Shown one piece after another: positions 35,377 to 44,589 of a stretch of 64,000 nt of DNA. The DNA is taken from positions 496,001 to 560,000 of the forward strand of contig NZ_JBEWCD010000002.1 in assembly GCF_040530035.1 (NCBI RefSeq), given 5' to 3'. This stretch comes from Roseibium sp. HPY-6. GTDB lineage: Bacteria; Pseudomonadota; Alphaproteobacteria; Rhizobiales; Stappiaceae. The translations under genes and the position numbers were made by a program. Under the pieces are notes generated by a model, which did no database searches, had not been told where the DNA came from, and saw only the letters and a program-made list of their open reading frames with translations. The stretch's first letter is position 1. Every line of letters begins with the position of its first letter.

Positions 35377-36230
35377 TGGCGCAGCAAAACGGCATGGTCG
35401 AAAAGCGCAGCAACGGCCTCTGGCTCACGCATTTGGGCATGATTGTCGGCGTCGCCTTCATCTTCTTTCCGATCTGGCTGGCGTTCGTTGCCTCGACAGT
35501 CGATCAGCAGGCAATCGTCCGGCCACCGATGCCACTCCTGCCGGGAGACAAATTCTTCGAGAATTACGCGCGGGCATTGACCTCGGGCGTGAACGCTCCT
35601 GTCGGCATGATGCTCGTGAACTCGATGGTCATGGCACTTGGAATCGCACTCGGGAAGATTGCGATCTCGCTGCTATCGGCTTTTGCGATCGTCTATTTCC
35701 GCTTTCCGGGACGGCGCTTGTTCTTCTGGCTGATCTTCCTGACGCTCATGCTGCCGGTCGAAGTGCGGATCGTGCCGACCTACGAAGTGATCGCCAATTT
35801 CGGAATGCTGAACAGTTATTCGGGTCTTATCCTCCCTTTGATTGCGTCCGCGACTGCGACTTTCCTGTTTCGGCAGTTTTTCATGACAGTTCCGGACGAG
35901 CTTGCCGAAGCCGCACGCGTGGACGGTGCCAAGCCGATGCGGTTCTTCTTCGACATCCTTCTGCCGATGAGCCGGACGAATATCGCCGCGCTCTTCGTTA
36001 TTCTCTTCATCTATGGATGGAACCAGTATCTCTGGCCGCTCCTCATCACCACCGACCCCTCCATGAACACGATCGTGATGGGCATCAAGCAGATGTTCCC
36101 TTCCGGTGACGACACCGCCGATTGGCCGGTCATCATGGCAACGTCGATCCTGGCCATGATCCCTCCGGTGCTTGTGGTGATCGGAATGCAGAGGCTGTTC
36201 GTGCGCGGTCTAGTGGAAAGTGAAAAGTGA
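35376..36230 (+). CDS. ugpE: UgpE permease
   Basis: A 284-aa permease with six membrane helices; N-terminal [32 protein letters not shown] loop [31 protein letters not shown] and the C-terminal [10 protein letters not shown] end typical of UgpE. The segment [26 protein letters not shown] is a family hallmark. Overlaps ugpA by one base and abuts ugpC directly, so the operon is translationally coupled. Confidence 0.94.
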   Translation: MAQQNGMVEKRSNGLWLTHLGMIVGVAFIFFPIWLAFVASTVDQQAIVRPPMPLLPGDKFFENYARALTSGVNAPVGMMLVNSMVMALGIALGKIAISLLSAFAIVYFRFPGRRLFFWLIFLTLMLPVEVRIVPTYEVIANFGMLNSYSGLILPLIASATATFLFRQFFMTVPDELAEAARVDGAKPMRFFFDILLPMSRTNIAALFVILFIYGWNQYLWPLLITTDPSMNTIVMGIKQMFPSGDDTADWPVIMATSILAMIPPVLVVIGMQRLFVRGLVESEK

Positions 36231-37247
36231 ATGGCGACTGTTACCCTTGAAAACCTCCGGAAGTCCTACGGCAATACAGAGGTCATCCATGGTGTCGACA
36301 TCGATATCGCCGATGGAGAATTCATCGTGATTGTCGGACCTTCGGGGTGCGGGAAATCAACCTTGCTGCGGATGGTTGCCGGCCTTGAGACCGTCACCTC
36401 CGGTGACATTCTGATTGATGGCCGCAATGTCAACTCGGTTGAGCCGATGGACCGCGACATCGCAATGGTATTTCAGAACTATGCGCTTTATCCGCATATG
36501 AGCGTCTTTGACAACATGGCCTACGGCCTGAAGATCGCGAAGGTGCCGAAGGATGAAATTGCAAAGCGCGTGGCGAATGCAGCGGAGATCCTGCAGTTGG
36601 AGCCTTATCTCACGCGAAAGCCGCGCGAACTGTCCGGCGGACAGCGCCAGCGTGTTGCCATGGGCCGAGCGATTGTTCGCAAACCGGCTGTCTTCCTGTT
36701 TGACGAGCCACTCTCCAATCTGGATGCCAAATTACGTGTCCAGATGCGTCTCGAGATCAAGGCGCTCCAGCGCGATCTTGGCGTGACATCGCTTTACGTG
36801 ACCCATGATCAGGTCGAGGCAATGACGCTTGCCGACCGGATGATTGTGATGAACGGCGGGGTGGCTGATCAGATCGGTAAGCCTTTGGAAGTCTATGCGG
36901 ATCCCGCAACGGAATTTGTTGCCGGTTTCATTGGATCACCGCCAACCAATTTCCTGGATGCAGACCGACTCGGGCGGCGCGTTGAAGGTGGTGCAAAAGT
37001 CGGCATTCGCCCCGAACACATCCGAATTGTGGCTCAAAGCGAAACCGACTACGCCGGCAAGGTCGTCTATTCCGAACCACTCGGGGCAGAGACACTGATT
37101 CACCTGAAACTACTTGATGGTGAAGACGTCACAGTGCGCCAGGAAGGGGCTCTGCCGATCCCCTCCGAGGGCGAAAGCTGCGGTCTCGCCTGGGACGCGA
37201 AAGACGAGATGGTTTTCGCTAAAGACGGTATTCGTTTACGGCAGTGA
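36231..37247 (+). CDS. ugpC: UgpC transport ATPase
   Basis: A 338-aa ABC ATPase: Walker [14 protein letters not shown]-loop [10 protein letters not shown], signature [15 protein letters not shown], Walker [17 protein letters not shown], switch VTHDQVEAM and a C-terminal TOBE domain (about 235-338, [11 protein letters not shown]). The ATG directly follows the ugpE stop. In E. coli UgpC its C-terminal domain also mediates regulation by phosphate signals; no ugpQ follows here. Confidence 0.95.
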   Translation: MATVTLENLRKSYGNTEVIHGVDIDIADGEFIVIVGPSGCGKSTLLRMVAGLETVTSGDILIDGRNVNSVEPMDRDIAMVFQNYALYPHMSVFDNMAYGLKIAKVPKDEIAKRVANAAEILQLEPYLTRKPRELSGGQRQRVAMGRAIVRKPAVFLFDEPLSNLDAKLRVQMRLEIKALQRDLGVTSLYVTHDQVEAMTLADRMIVMNGGVADQIGKPLEVYADPATEFVAGFIGSPPTNFLDADRLGRRVEGGAKVGIRPEHIRIVAQSETDYAGKVVYSEPLGAETLIHLKLLDGEDVTVRQEGALPIPSEGESCGLAWDAKDEMVFAKDGIRLRQ

Positions 37248-37345
37248 TCGTCGTGAAAGTAGGAAAGGGTGACCAGTTGGCCGCCGGATCTACGGAAAAT
37301 CATCAGGCTTGGAATGGGTGGCGAACGAGGGTGCCGTCTGTTTCG

Positions 37346-37379
37346 AAAAAGCCACTCCGGGCAACCGGGGTGGCTTTTT
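37346..37379 (+). terminator. Rho-independent terminator of ugp operon
   Basis: AAAAAGCCACTCCGG, a GCAA loop and CCGGGGTGGCTTTTT form a strong hairpin (one G-T wobble) with a T-run, about 100 bp past the ugpC stop. Confidence 0.9.
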
Positions 37380-37488
37380 GGTTTTATCCTGACGGTGCTT
37401 GTCAGGAGAATGGCAGGAAGAGGCTGGGACGGACCCTTCGCTTCTGGCAAAGAGAGTGCGAACGCACCGCCACCTGCAAGGACCGACG

Positions 37489-38619
37489 ATGGAACCATTT
37501 AAAAACAAGATCTCGCCGGACCTCGTAAGATGTCTGGGGTTGCACATCGAACGGCACCTTCAAGGATTCGACCGCGTGTCTTATGAAGCTGCCATCCTGG
37601 CCGGACTGGACAAGCTCGAACTGAAACAGCGGGCCCGGCTGATCGCGGATGAGACTGGCAAGATCCTGCCTGAGCCACTGGATGCGAAATTTCACGTTCT
37701 GAGATCGATCCTCCACCCGCTTGAAAACGAGGGCGTCGACCGGGCAAGCAATGACGAAGGAATACGCGGCTGGGGCATGATGCCGCTCGGCATGGTCGTG
37801 ACAGATCATGGCCTGGGCGACTTTGAAAAATCCTTCGCACTCCTGAAGGAAATGACCAAGCGGGCCACTGCGGAGTTCGAGGTGCGCCCGTTTCTCGACA
37901 AGGACCAGGACAAAGCTCTCGCCATCATGACGCCCTGGGCAAAAGACGAGAGCGTCCACGTCCGCCGTCTCGTTTCGGAAGGAACACGTCCGCGTCTTCC
38001 CTGGGGCATGCGGCTGAAAAAGCTGGTCGAAGACCCGTCTCCGACCCTGCCGCTTCTGGAAGCCTTGAAGGATGACCCTGAAGAGTATGTCCGCCGCTCC
38101 GTCGCCAATCACCTCAACGATATTGCCAAGGATCACCCGGGCCTTGTTGCGGAAATCGCTGCTCGCTGGCTGAAGGGCGCTGACAGGAACCGGCAAAAGC
38201 TGGTGCGTCATGCCTGCCGCTCGCTGATCAAACAGGGACATGCCGCGACGCTGACCGCCTTTGGTCTCAAGCCGCCTGAAATCACGGTGGATGGTCCAAA
38301 CATCAAAACGCCCAGAGTAACCTATGGCGGCTCCGTGTCATTCGGCATTGAGCTGCGTTCGTCAGGCAGGACAACGCAGGACCTCGTGATCGACTATCTC
38401 GTCCATTTCAAGAAGGCGAACGGGACGCTCGCGCCGAAAGTCTTCAAATGGACGAAAGTGAAACTCGAGCCGGGCGAGACGGCGTCCTTGTCTCGCGATC
38501 ACGCCATCCGGCCCATCACCACCCGCGTCTACTATGGCGGAACGCAGGCCATCGGCCTCCGGATCAACGGCAAGGATTTCGGGTTTTCGGAATTCGAGCT
38601 GGTGATGGATGGGGCCTAA
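37489..38619 (+). CDS. AlkC-type DNA alkylation repair protein with Ig-like tail
   Basis: A 376-aa protein started at 37489, where AAGGA lies 6 bases upstream. Residues about 1-270 are HEAT-like helical repeats of the AlkC/AlkD DNA-glycosylase superfamily: FHVLRSILHPLENEG, GWGMMPLGMVVTDHGL, WAKDESVHVRRLVSEGTRPRLPWGMRLKKLVEDPSPTLPLLEALKDDPEEYVRRSVANHLNDIAKDHP. Residues about 275-376 form an Ig-like beta domain, as in AlkC-alpha proteins, where it helps grip DNA around the lesion. It would excise 3-methyladenine or 3-methylcytosine. It follows the ugp terminator and is monocistronic, interestingly within 5 kb of the mutasome genes. Confidence 0.88.
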   Translation: MEPFKNKISPDLVRCLGLHIERHLQGFDRVSYEAAILAGLDKLELKQRARLIADETGKILPEPLDAKFHVLRSILHPLENEGVDRASNDEGIRGWGMMPLGMVVTDHGLGDFEKSFALLKEMTKRATAEFEVRPFLDKDQDKALAIMTPWAKDESVHVRRLVSEGTRPRLPWGMRLKKLVEDPSPTLPLLEALKDDPEEYVRRSVANHLNDIAKDHPGLVAEIAARWLKGADRNRQKLVRHACRSLIKQGHAATLTAFGLKPPEITVDGPNIKTPRVTYGGSVSFGIELRSSGRTTQDLVIDYLVHFKKANGTLAPKVFKWTKVKLEPGETASLSRDHAIRPITTRVYYGGTQAIGLRINGKDFGFSEFELVMDGA

Positions 38620-39270
38620 ATTGAAAACCCTCTCGCCGTCCCGGACAAGCGAACGCGCAGATCCGGGACCCGTTTCCTCATCGATCCTGGGTTTATTGTG
38701 AAAGTTCCCGGATCTCGGCTTTGCTTCATCCGCGAAAGCGTCTGCGGGGTGAGATCAAATGAGCGCATGAAAACCTCATCCTGAGGAGGACCGTACGGGC
38801 CGTCTCGAAGGATGGGCCACGCAGCACTGAGCCTGCCGCCCATCCTTCGAGACAGCGCTCTCGCGCTTCCTCAGGATGAGGTGGATTTCGCCGGTTACTT
38901 CCGGGTTCGGCAGCGCGGTTGGGCCGCCATCAGGCGGCGCTTTCATTCTCTCAGTTGTCTCCCTGAACAAGTGAGAAGTAAAAGCTCTGAGATCTCGCGA
39001 AATAGGGCCCTGTCTTTCGCTTGTCATCCCTGCGCAGGCAGGGATCCAGTAACCGCTTGCCTGATCGTCTTTTTACTTTGCTGACGTCACGGATTACGGG
39101 ATCCCGGTCTTGCCGCTTGTGCGGTAAACCGGGATGACAACCTGGGAACGCCCGTCCCATTTCACCGCGCAGCTGCGACCCGATTGCAGCGAAAAGAACC
39201 TCTTCCTGAGGAGGACCGGAAGGTCCGTCTCGAAGGATGGGCCACGCAGCGTTGAGCCTGCCGCCACCCG
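38620..39270. repeat. Second cluster of palindromic repeats
   Basis: A 651-bp gene-free stretch between the alkC-like gene and the 3' end of the MFS gene. It holds a divergent CGTCCCGGAC...AGATCCGGGAC element (about 38637-38672), a full 108-bp CCTCATCCTGAGG palindrome at 38774-38881, an element bounded by GTCATCCCTGCGCAGG and CCGGGATGAC at about 39023-39138, and the left half of another CCTC-TCCTGAGG palindrome at 39199-39264, cut off near the MFS gene. Confidence 0.8.
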
Positions 39271-40464
39271 TCAACCGATCCGCTTCAGCCTCAACATGCC
39301 CAAAATCCCGAAGGCCGGGCCAATTGCCATCAGGGCGAACATGCCCGGCCAGCCGATCAGCTCGGCCCCGAGCGGGGTCAGTTGAACCGTGAAAAACGTC
39401 AGTGCAAAGCCGAGGGCGGTCTGGAAGCTCATCAGGCTGCCGGCCTGTTCGGGTGGGGCGTAGTCGGCAACGAGCGCGGAGAACTGGGCAGAATCCGGCA
39501 AGATCGCCGCGCCCCAGATCAAAACGCACAGGATCGTCAGCCACACCGGACCGCCGAATGTGATGGCTGACGCGATGGCGGCGGATCCGCTGACGACCAT
39601 GGCAAGGATCGCGATGTTCGCCTTGCCGACCCTGTCGGCGACAATGCCGGCCATAACGCTGGCAACGCCCCCGGCGGCGATCGTCAGGAAGGCGATCAGG
39701 CGTGAAAGGGAAACGGCTTCGCTTTCGGGCAGATGAGCGGAAAAAGAAAGCGTCAGCGCAACACCGATCCAGGCCCACATGGCATAGAGCTCCCACATGT
39801 GGCCGAGATAGCCTGCATAGGCGTAGCGGATTTTACGGTCCGTCCAGGCAGTAAAAATCGCCTCGATTTTCATGCGCGGTGCCCTCGCATGAAACGGGCC
39901 GAGCGCTGCAAAGAGACAGAGGGCCCCGCCGGCCGCGGACGCGATGGAAGCAACGATCAGGCTCCAGCGCCAGTCTGCACCGCCCAGCAGTGCCAGCAGG
40001 TGCGGCGCGGCGGAGCCAAGGGTGAGAGCACCGACAAGCGTGCCGACCAGAAAACCCCGGTCCTTCTGTCCCCAGCCGACGGCGATCTTCATGCCGACCG
40101 GATAGACACCGGCGAGCAATGCGCCGGTTGCGAAGCGCGCAAATATGGAAAGGCTTCCGCCCGGCTCGACCACCAGAAGGCTGGCGTTGAAAAGCGCAGC
40201 GGCGATGGCGCAAAAGGCAAAGAGGCGGCGCGGATCGATCCGGTCCGCAAGACCGAGCAGCGCCGACGCAAGCGCTCCGACCACGAACCCGATCTGGACG
40301 GCGCTTGAAAGCGCCGCCTGACGCATTTCGGAAATCTGAAATTCCCGGGTGAGGTCCGGCAGGATCGCAGCGGACATGAACCACAGGCTCATGCCGGCAA
40401 CCTCGGCAATCATCAGGAGTGACAGCGAGCGCCACTTTCCTTGAAATTCACGCGCCAAGGCCAA
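39271..40464 (-). CDS. MFS transporter
   Basis: A 397-aa major-facilitator protein with about 12 hydrophobic helices and the short basic 2-3 loop GLADRIDPRRLF. Helix 1 starts SLSLLMIAEVAGMSLWFMSAAILPDL and repeat two reads VASVMAGIVADRVGKANIAI, consistent with a YfmO/CynX-like drug or metabolite exporter; substrate unknown. Its ATG at 40464 lies 17 bp inside the 3' end of the YjbR-family gene, so the two are co-transcribed. Confidence 0.9.
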   Translation of the reverse strand: MALAREFQGKWRSLSLLMIAEVAGMSLWFMSAAILPDLTREFQISEMRQAALSSAVQIGFVVGALASALLGLADRIDPRRLFAFCAIAAALFNASLLVVEPGGSLSIFARFATGALLAGVYPVGMKIAVGWGQKDRGFLVGTLVGALTLGSAAPHLLALLGGADWRWSLIVASIASAAGGALCLFAALGPFHARAPRMKIEAIFTAWTDRKIRYAYAGYLGHMWELYAMWAWIGVALTLSFSAHLPESEAVSLSRLIAFLTIAAGGVASVMAGIVADRVGKANIAILAMVVSGSAAIASAITFGGPVWLTILCVLIWGAAILPDSAQFSALVADYAPPEQAGSLMSFQTALGFALTFFTVQLTPLGAELIGWPGMFALMAIGPAFGILGMLRLKRIG

Positions 40465-40807
40465 GCTCTTTCCGGATTTTTTTGGTGAGTTTGCCTGCGA
40501 TAATCTTGTGCGCGGCGACGATATAGGCCTTCAGGTCATCGTCGGAAAGGGCGCCTTCCTGTTCCATCTGCACCCACTTTGCCCGGGCAAGATAAGGCGC
40601 GGGGATCATGCCCTCCTGCTGGATCAGCAGCGAATAGGAAAGGTCCGAACACTTGAAGCCGATGCGCTGATGATCACCATCGCCCCAGCGGGAGCAGATC
40701 GCGAAAATCTTGCCGCCGACTTTCCAGACAGAGGCATTGCCCCATTGGATGACATGGGTGGTGGCAGTCAATTCACTGCAAAAGGCGTCGAATTCGTCGC
40801 GGGTCAT
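40448..40807 (-). CDS. MmcQ/YjbR (DUF419) family protein
   Basis: A 119-aa protein starting MTRDEFDAFCSEL (40807). It shows the YjbR pattern of a CyaY-like alpha/beta fold: THVIQWGNASVWKVGGKIFAICSRW, IGFKCSDLSYSLLIQQEGMIPAPYLARAKWVQME and a C-terminal helix AYIVAAHKIIAGKLTKKIRKEL. Family members are DNA-binding-like but of uncertain function. First gene of a two-gene operon with the MFS transporter, overlapping it by 17 bp; divergent from the sigma factor gene. Confidence 0.88.
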   Translation of the reverse strand: MTRDEFDAFCSELTATTHVIQWGNASVWKVGGKIFAICSRWGDGDHQRIGFKCSDLSYSLLIQQEGMIPAPYLARAKWVQMEQEGALSDDDLKAYIVAAHKIIAGKLTKKIRKELGLGA

Positions 40808-40962
40808 TTGAAGCTCGTGTCTGGACAGCACGTGGAAGACGGGAGCGCAGAGTGACGTTTCATGCCCCTTCGCGCAAGCCGTCGGGTAATCAAAAAAATA
40901 TGTCACACATTTCCCGCTCATCCCCTCTAACACTATAGAGCAACAGGTAACAGGATCATGCG

Positions 40963-41781
40963 ATGACAAGCGGTGACGTTTCCCTTGAGACGGTGACAGC
41001 AGCCAAGGCCGGTGACCGGAAGGCCCTTGAAGACGTGTTGGCGGGGCTTCAGGATCGGATCTATAGCCTGGCAATGCGGGTCCTGGTCAATCCGGACGAC
41101 GCAGGCGAGGCAACCCAGGAAATCCTGATCCAGATCCTGACCAAGCTGTCGACATTTCGCGGCGAAAGCGCATTGTCCACCTGGGCCTACCAGATTGCCG
41201 TCCGTCATATTCTCAATGCAAGGAAACTGCGTGACCGGGACCTGGGTTTGACATTTGAAATGTTCGCTACCGATCTGGAAACCGGGCTTGTCGCTGATCC
41301 GCCCGCCGCACCCGATCAGGCGCTGTTGCTCAATGAGCTGCGCATCTCCTGCACGATGGCGATGCTGCTCTGTCTGACCCTGGAGCTGCGGCTGGCCTAT
41401 GTCCTGGGTGATGTTTTTGAAATGGACCACGCCGAAGCGTCCCGGATACTGGAGCTGACGCCGGCCGCTTACAGAAAGCGTCTGTCCCGCGCCAGAGCGG
41501 AGGTGATCGCGTTTACCTCGCAGCACTGCGGGTTGGTCAGCAATCAGGCCAAATGCAGTTGTCCGCGACGCCTTCCGGCCGCACTCAAATCGGGAAGGAT
41601 CCGCAGCGGGTCTTATCCGAATTCTGCCGGAGCATCCGTCGACTATGCTGCCGCGAAACAGCAGATCGCTTCCGTTGTGGATGATCTGAAGACGTTCAAG
41701 CTGCAGCAGGCCGTTCCCGGACAGATGTGTCCGGAAGACATCCGCGGCCGGCTGACCCGCATGCTGTCACACCCGCTTTAG
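40963..41781 (+). CDS. ECF-like RNA polymerase sigma factor with Cys-containing tail
   Basis: A 272-aa sigma-70 family protein. Region 2 (about 20-90): ALEDVLAGLQDRIYSLAMRVLVNPDDAGEATQEILIQILTKLSTFRGESALSTWAYQIAVRHIL. Region 4 (about 125-185): LLLCLTLELRLAYVLGDVFEMDHAEASRILELTPAAYRKRLSRARAEV. A C-terminal extension of about 85 residues carries Cys residues (SQHCGLVSNQAKCSCPRR and later QMCPEDIRG), unusual for minimal ECF factors. No anti-sigma gene is adjacent. The TAG stop is at the boundary of the MITE: TA belongs to the target duplication and G to the element; without the element TAG would also result. Confidence 0.87.
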   Translation: MTSGDVSLETVTAAKAGDRKALEDVLAGLQDRIYSLAMRVLVNPDDAGEATQEILIQILTKLSTFRGESALSTWAYQIAVRHILNARKLRDRDLGLTFEMFATDLETGLVADPPAAPDQALLLNELRISCTMAMLLCLTLELRLAYVLGDVFEMDHAEASRILELTPAAYRKRLSRARAEVIAFTSQHCGLVSNQAKCSCPRRLPAALKSGRIRSGSYPNSAGASVDYAAAKQQIASVVDDLKTFKLQQAVPGQMCPEDIRGRLTRMLSHPL

Positions 41782-42046
41782 GTCATCCCCTCATAAAATA
41801 GACTGCGATGGTATGGATGATATTGGTCGGATACGAGGCGCGAAACTGCTGGTAACCGCCCGGTTTTCAAAGTTTCGCAACGAAGTAGCCGTGCAAAATC
41901 ACCTTATCCTGAAGGGACGCAAAAACGGCTTCGATCTGCTGCGTCAAAACGCTCAACCGGGCGAAAAGCCCGCTTTTCGCGCCTTTCCTTGCAGCTCATC
42001 GCCGTTTGCCGCGCCATCGCAGCCTATTTTGTGAGGGAATGACCTA
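41779..42046. mobile_element. 264-bp MITE (copy B) with TA target duplication
   Basis: Element 41781-42044, flanked by TA at 41779-41780 and 42045-42046. Terminal inverted repeats of 31 bp (41781-41811 against 42014-42044) with three mismatches, beginning GGTCATCCCCTCATAAAATA. Interior carries GCGGGCTTTTCGCCCGG on its reverse strand, shared with copy A at 10968-11231, which has exactly the same length. No transposase; a 73-codon frame inside is fortuitous. Confidence 0.82.
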
Positions 42047-42137
42047 GTCCCGTTCCGCCAGACATCTGACTTTCCAACCAACCTGGCAACAGGCGGGACT
42101 GGCACCGCTTTGCCTGACAAACCGAAGGAGACACGCG

Positions 42138-42629
42138 ATGAAGCGTCCAATCCGCACGGGGGCAATCGCAATTGCCATTGCCCTTTCAGCTCTTTCCACT
42201 CCACTACGTGCAGAAGGAACCGGAGACATGACACAGGATGAAAAAGACGTAGTGGCGCTCGTCCAGACAATGACGCGATCGTTCGAAGCGGGCGATCTGG
42301 ACACGGTCATGAAAACTTACGAGGACAATCAGACCATCATGTTTCAGCCGGGGGAGCCCGTGTCGGACGGCGCAGCTGCACGGCAAATCTTTGAACAGTT
42401 CGCGGCTGTCTCGCCGAAGTTCTCGTATTCCGGACACGAGGTAATCGTTGAAGGCGACCTGGCCGTGCATATCGCTCCCTGGCGAATGAACGGCCGGGAT
42501 CCTGAAGGCAACCCAATTGCCGGCGAAGGCCTTTCGATTTCGGTTTTGCGACGCCAGCCGGACGGGTCCTGGAAAATGGTCATCGACAATCCGCACGGCA
42601 GTCGTCTGATGAATAGCACGGCGCAATAA
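42138..42629 (+). CDS. Exported SnoaL/DUF4440-like protein
   Basis: A 163-aa protein: signal peptide 1-25 (GAIAIAIALSALSTPLRA-E), then an NTF2-like cone domain: DEKDVVALVQTMTRSFEAGDLDTVMKTYEDNQTIMFQPGEPVSDGAAARQIFEQF and ISVLRRQPDGSWKMVIDNPHG, the DUF4440/SnoaL-2 pattern. GAAGGAG precedes the ATG. Periplasmic location and small-ligand binding are inferred; no enzymatic residues are certain. It stands alone 93 bp after the MITE. Confidence 0.88.
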   Translation: MKRPIRTGAIAIAIALSALSTPLRAEGTGDMTQDEKDVVALVQTMTRSFEAGDLDTVMKTYEDNQTIMFQPGEPVSDGAAARQIFEQFAAVSPKFSYSGHEVIVEGDLAVHIAPWRMNGRDPEGNPIAGEGLSISVLRRQPDGSWKMVIDNPHGSRLMNSTAQ

Positions 42630-42685
42630 CACGGGAAGACGGGCCGCATCCAAAAGGATGCGGCAGGCGTTTCAGCACAAATTTT

Positions 42686-43003
42686 TCAGCGGCGGCACTT
42701 GTCACTCCTGGTGTTCCGCCCGGGTTTCATGGGGTCTTCAAGGATCGAGCGGGGCAAGCGCGGCCTCAAAAGGAAGGCCAAAAGAACCGGAACCCAGCGG
42801 AACCGGACAAAGGCGTGAAGCAGCGTAATTTGTTTTTGCCGTCGTAATTCTAGTGCCTCTCGTTCGTAGAGGACATGTTCGGGCACCTCCTCCGGCCAGA
42901 GTTCCTGGTGGTATGGATAAAGCTCCCGGCGCGGGTCATTCCACACAAGCTGTTTCTCGCAATCAGACACACGAAGGTTCGAGAGTGAATAGGGAACTGG
43001 CAT
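42686..43003 (-). CDS. Small hypothetical protein
   Basis: A 105-aa protein starting MPVPYSLSNLRVSD (43003), chosen because AGGA lies 8 bases upstream. Middle part is charged (WNDPRRELYPYHQELWPEEVPEHVLYEREALELRR), followed by one possible membrane-proximal helix (LLHAFVRFRWVPVLLAFLL) and a basic Arg/Pro-rich tail. No family recognised. It is divergent from the LysR gene at 43108 across about 100 bp, so it may be that regulator's target. Confidence 0.65.
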   Translation of the reverse strand: MPVPYSLSNLRVSDCEKQLVWNDPRRELYPYHQELWPEEVPEHVLYEREALELRRQKQITLLHAFVRFRWVPVLLAFLLRPRLPRSILEDPMKPGRNTRSDKCRR

Positions 43004-43107
43004 CTGCAATTTCCTCTCATAATTGATTTCAATGTTAGGATTGATGCAGAATTTCGCACGAGTGAGCGATATCTGTATGTTTTTGAATTGAAATTGAGGT
43101 TTCAAAA

Positions 43108-43968
43108 ATGAAACAAACTATGGATTGGGAAGATTTGCGCTTGTTTCTTGCTGTTGCAAAGGCAAGCGGGCTGGCGGGCGCAGCGGACAAAACCGGCGTT
43201 AGCGCGGCAACGCTTGGAAGACGCGTTTCTTCGCTTGAAAAGAGCCTGAATGTCAGGCTGGTCGAACGTGAGGCGCGCGGTTACGTCCTGACCCAGGCCG
43301 GCCGGGAGCTGGTATTTCAGCTCGAAGGCATGGACGAAGTCGCACAGTCTATCTCTAGGTGGCGCGAAAGCGGGAGAACCAGACGCCGCGTCCGCATTTC
43401 CGCAGGTGACTGGACCGCGCGTCTGCTTATGGACAACATCAGTGAATTCTGGTCTCCGGAGGCAAGCTGGGTGCCCGAGTTCCTTGCTGATCTGCACAAT
43501 CGCGATGTTGCCCGCCGCCAGATCGATATTGGTGTCAGAAGCCGGCGGCCGAAGCAGGAATGGCTGGCAGGCCGGAAAATAGGTACGGTCAGATACGCCG
43601 TCTATCAGGCAAAATCGGCAAGGATTGAAGCGGAGCTCGGCTGGATTGGCGTCGTTGAGGACGAAGCGCATTTTCCAACGGGGACCTGGATCAGGGAACA
43701 TCACGGTGATGAGATCACGGTAACCGTCAACAAGGCGGTTCACGCACTTTCGCTTGTGCGTCAGGGGGCGGGGCGCATGCTGTTGCCGATGTTTGTTGGC
43801 GAAGCCTTTCAAGACCTTCAGCGGATCGCAGAGCCCATTGACGACCTGCAGACGGAACGATGGCTGGTCATGCACCAGGATGAAAGGCACGAACCAGCGG
43901 TTCGCCAGGCTCTGGCGGCTCTGGCCAAGTTATTGAAAAGAGACCCGCATCTTCAGGCGGAATTCTGA
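43108..43968 (+). CDS. LysR-family transcriptional regulator
   Basis: A 286-aa regulator. HTH at about 5-64: DWEDLRLFLAVAKASGLAGAADKTGVSAATLGRRVSSLEKSLNVRLVEREARGYVLTQAG. The effector domain is degenerate compared with metabolic LysRs but retains the type-2 binding fold (RRQIDIGVRSRRPKQEWLAGRKIGTVRYAVY). Opposite the small gene at 42686. Target and inducer unknown. Confidence 0.92.
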   Translation: MKQTMDWEDLRLFLAVAKASGLAGAADKTGVSAATLGRRVSSLEKSLNVRLVEREARGYVLTQAGRELVFQLEGMDEVAQSISRWRESGRTRRRVRISAGDWTARLLMDNISEFWSPEASWVPEFLADLHNRDVARRQIDIGVRSRRPKQEWLAGRKIGTVRYAVYQAKSARIEAELGWIGVVEDEAHFPTGTWIREHHGDEITVTVNKAVHALSLVRQGAGRMLLPMFVGEAFQDLQRIAEPIDDLQTERWLVMHQDERHEPAVRQALAALAKLLKRDPHLQAEF

Positions 43969-44014
43969 AATCACCATGTTGTTGACGGGATTTACTTGCG
44001 AAAGTCGCGCTTGC

Positions 44015-44043
44015 CTTGAATCAAAATTAACTAGGCTCCATAT
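44015..44043 (+). promoter_or_regulatory. Sigma-32 (RpoH)-type promoter of hsp20
   Basis: CTTGAA at 44015-44020 and CCATAT at 44038-44043 with a 17-bp spacer match the alphaproteobacterial RpoH consensus, about 85 bp upstream of the hsp20 start. Confidence 0.7.
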
Positions 44044-44127
44044 TTAATCGTGAACGGAACCTTCGGATTCCGGTCCGGATGCCTTGCAGGGTCCGGGCGC
44101 AAGGTCGCTTCGACAAGGACTTTGAGG

Positions 44128-44556
44128 ATGTCACGCATGTCAGCGTTTTCCAGCCCGTTTATGCTCGGGTTCGACGATATCGAGCGAGTGCTCGATCGTG
44201 TTTCCAAGGCCGCCAACGACGGGTATCCACCGTATAACATCGAACGTCTTCCAAAAGTGGAAGGCCAGGGAGATGTCATCCGGATCACTCTGGCGGTTGC
44301 CGGCTTCACCAGGGAACAGCTCGATGTTTCGGTGGAAGAAAGCCAATTGGTGATACGCGGCAGGCAGGTGGACGACAAGTCCCGTGAGTATTTGCATCGC
44401 GGTATTGCCGCGCGGCAGTTCCAGCGGGCATTCGTTTTGGCGGAGGGTATTGAGATCCTCGGTGCCGATCTGAAAGACGGTTTGCTGTCCATCGATCTGG
44501 CGCGCCCCGAACCGGAACGCGTGATAAGAAAAATAGAAATCTCCAGCGGCGAATAG
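44128..44556 (+). CDS. Small heat-shock protein Hsp20/IbpA family
   Basis: A 142-aa chaperone starting MSRMSAFSSPFMLGFDDIERVLDRVSKAA (44128; 44137 is possible). AAGGA lies 8 bases upstream. The alpha-crystallin domain (about 35-125) reads YPPYNIERLPKVEGQGDVIRITLAVAGFTREQLDVSVEESQLVIRG ... LHRGIAARQFQRAFVLAEGIEILGADLKDGLLSIDLARP. It oligomerises and holds unfolded proteins during heat stress, consistent with the RpoH-like promoter. Followed 33 bp later by DUF1150, its usual alphaproteobacterial partner. Confidence 0.93.
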   Translation: MSRMSAFSSPFMLGFDDIERVLDRVSKAANDGYPPYNIERLPKVEGQGDVIRITLAVAGFTREQLDVSVEESQLVIRGRQVDDKSREYLHRGIAARQFQRAFVLAEGIEILGADLKDGLLSIDLARPEPERVIRKIEISSGE

Positions 44557-44589
44557 ACCCTCGTTGGCAAAGAGAACGGAGAAAGACTG

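Noticed and set aside
41813..42034. 73-codon open frame in the 41.8-42.0 kb gap
   Set aside because: Lies entirely inside the MITE.
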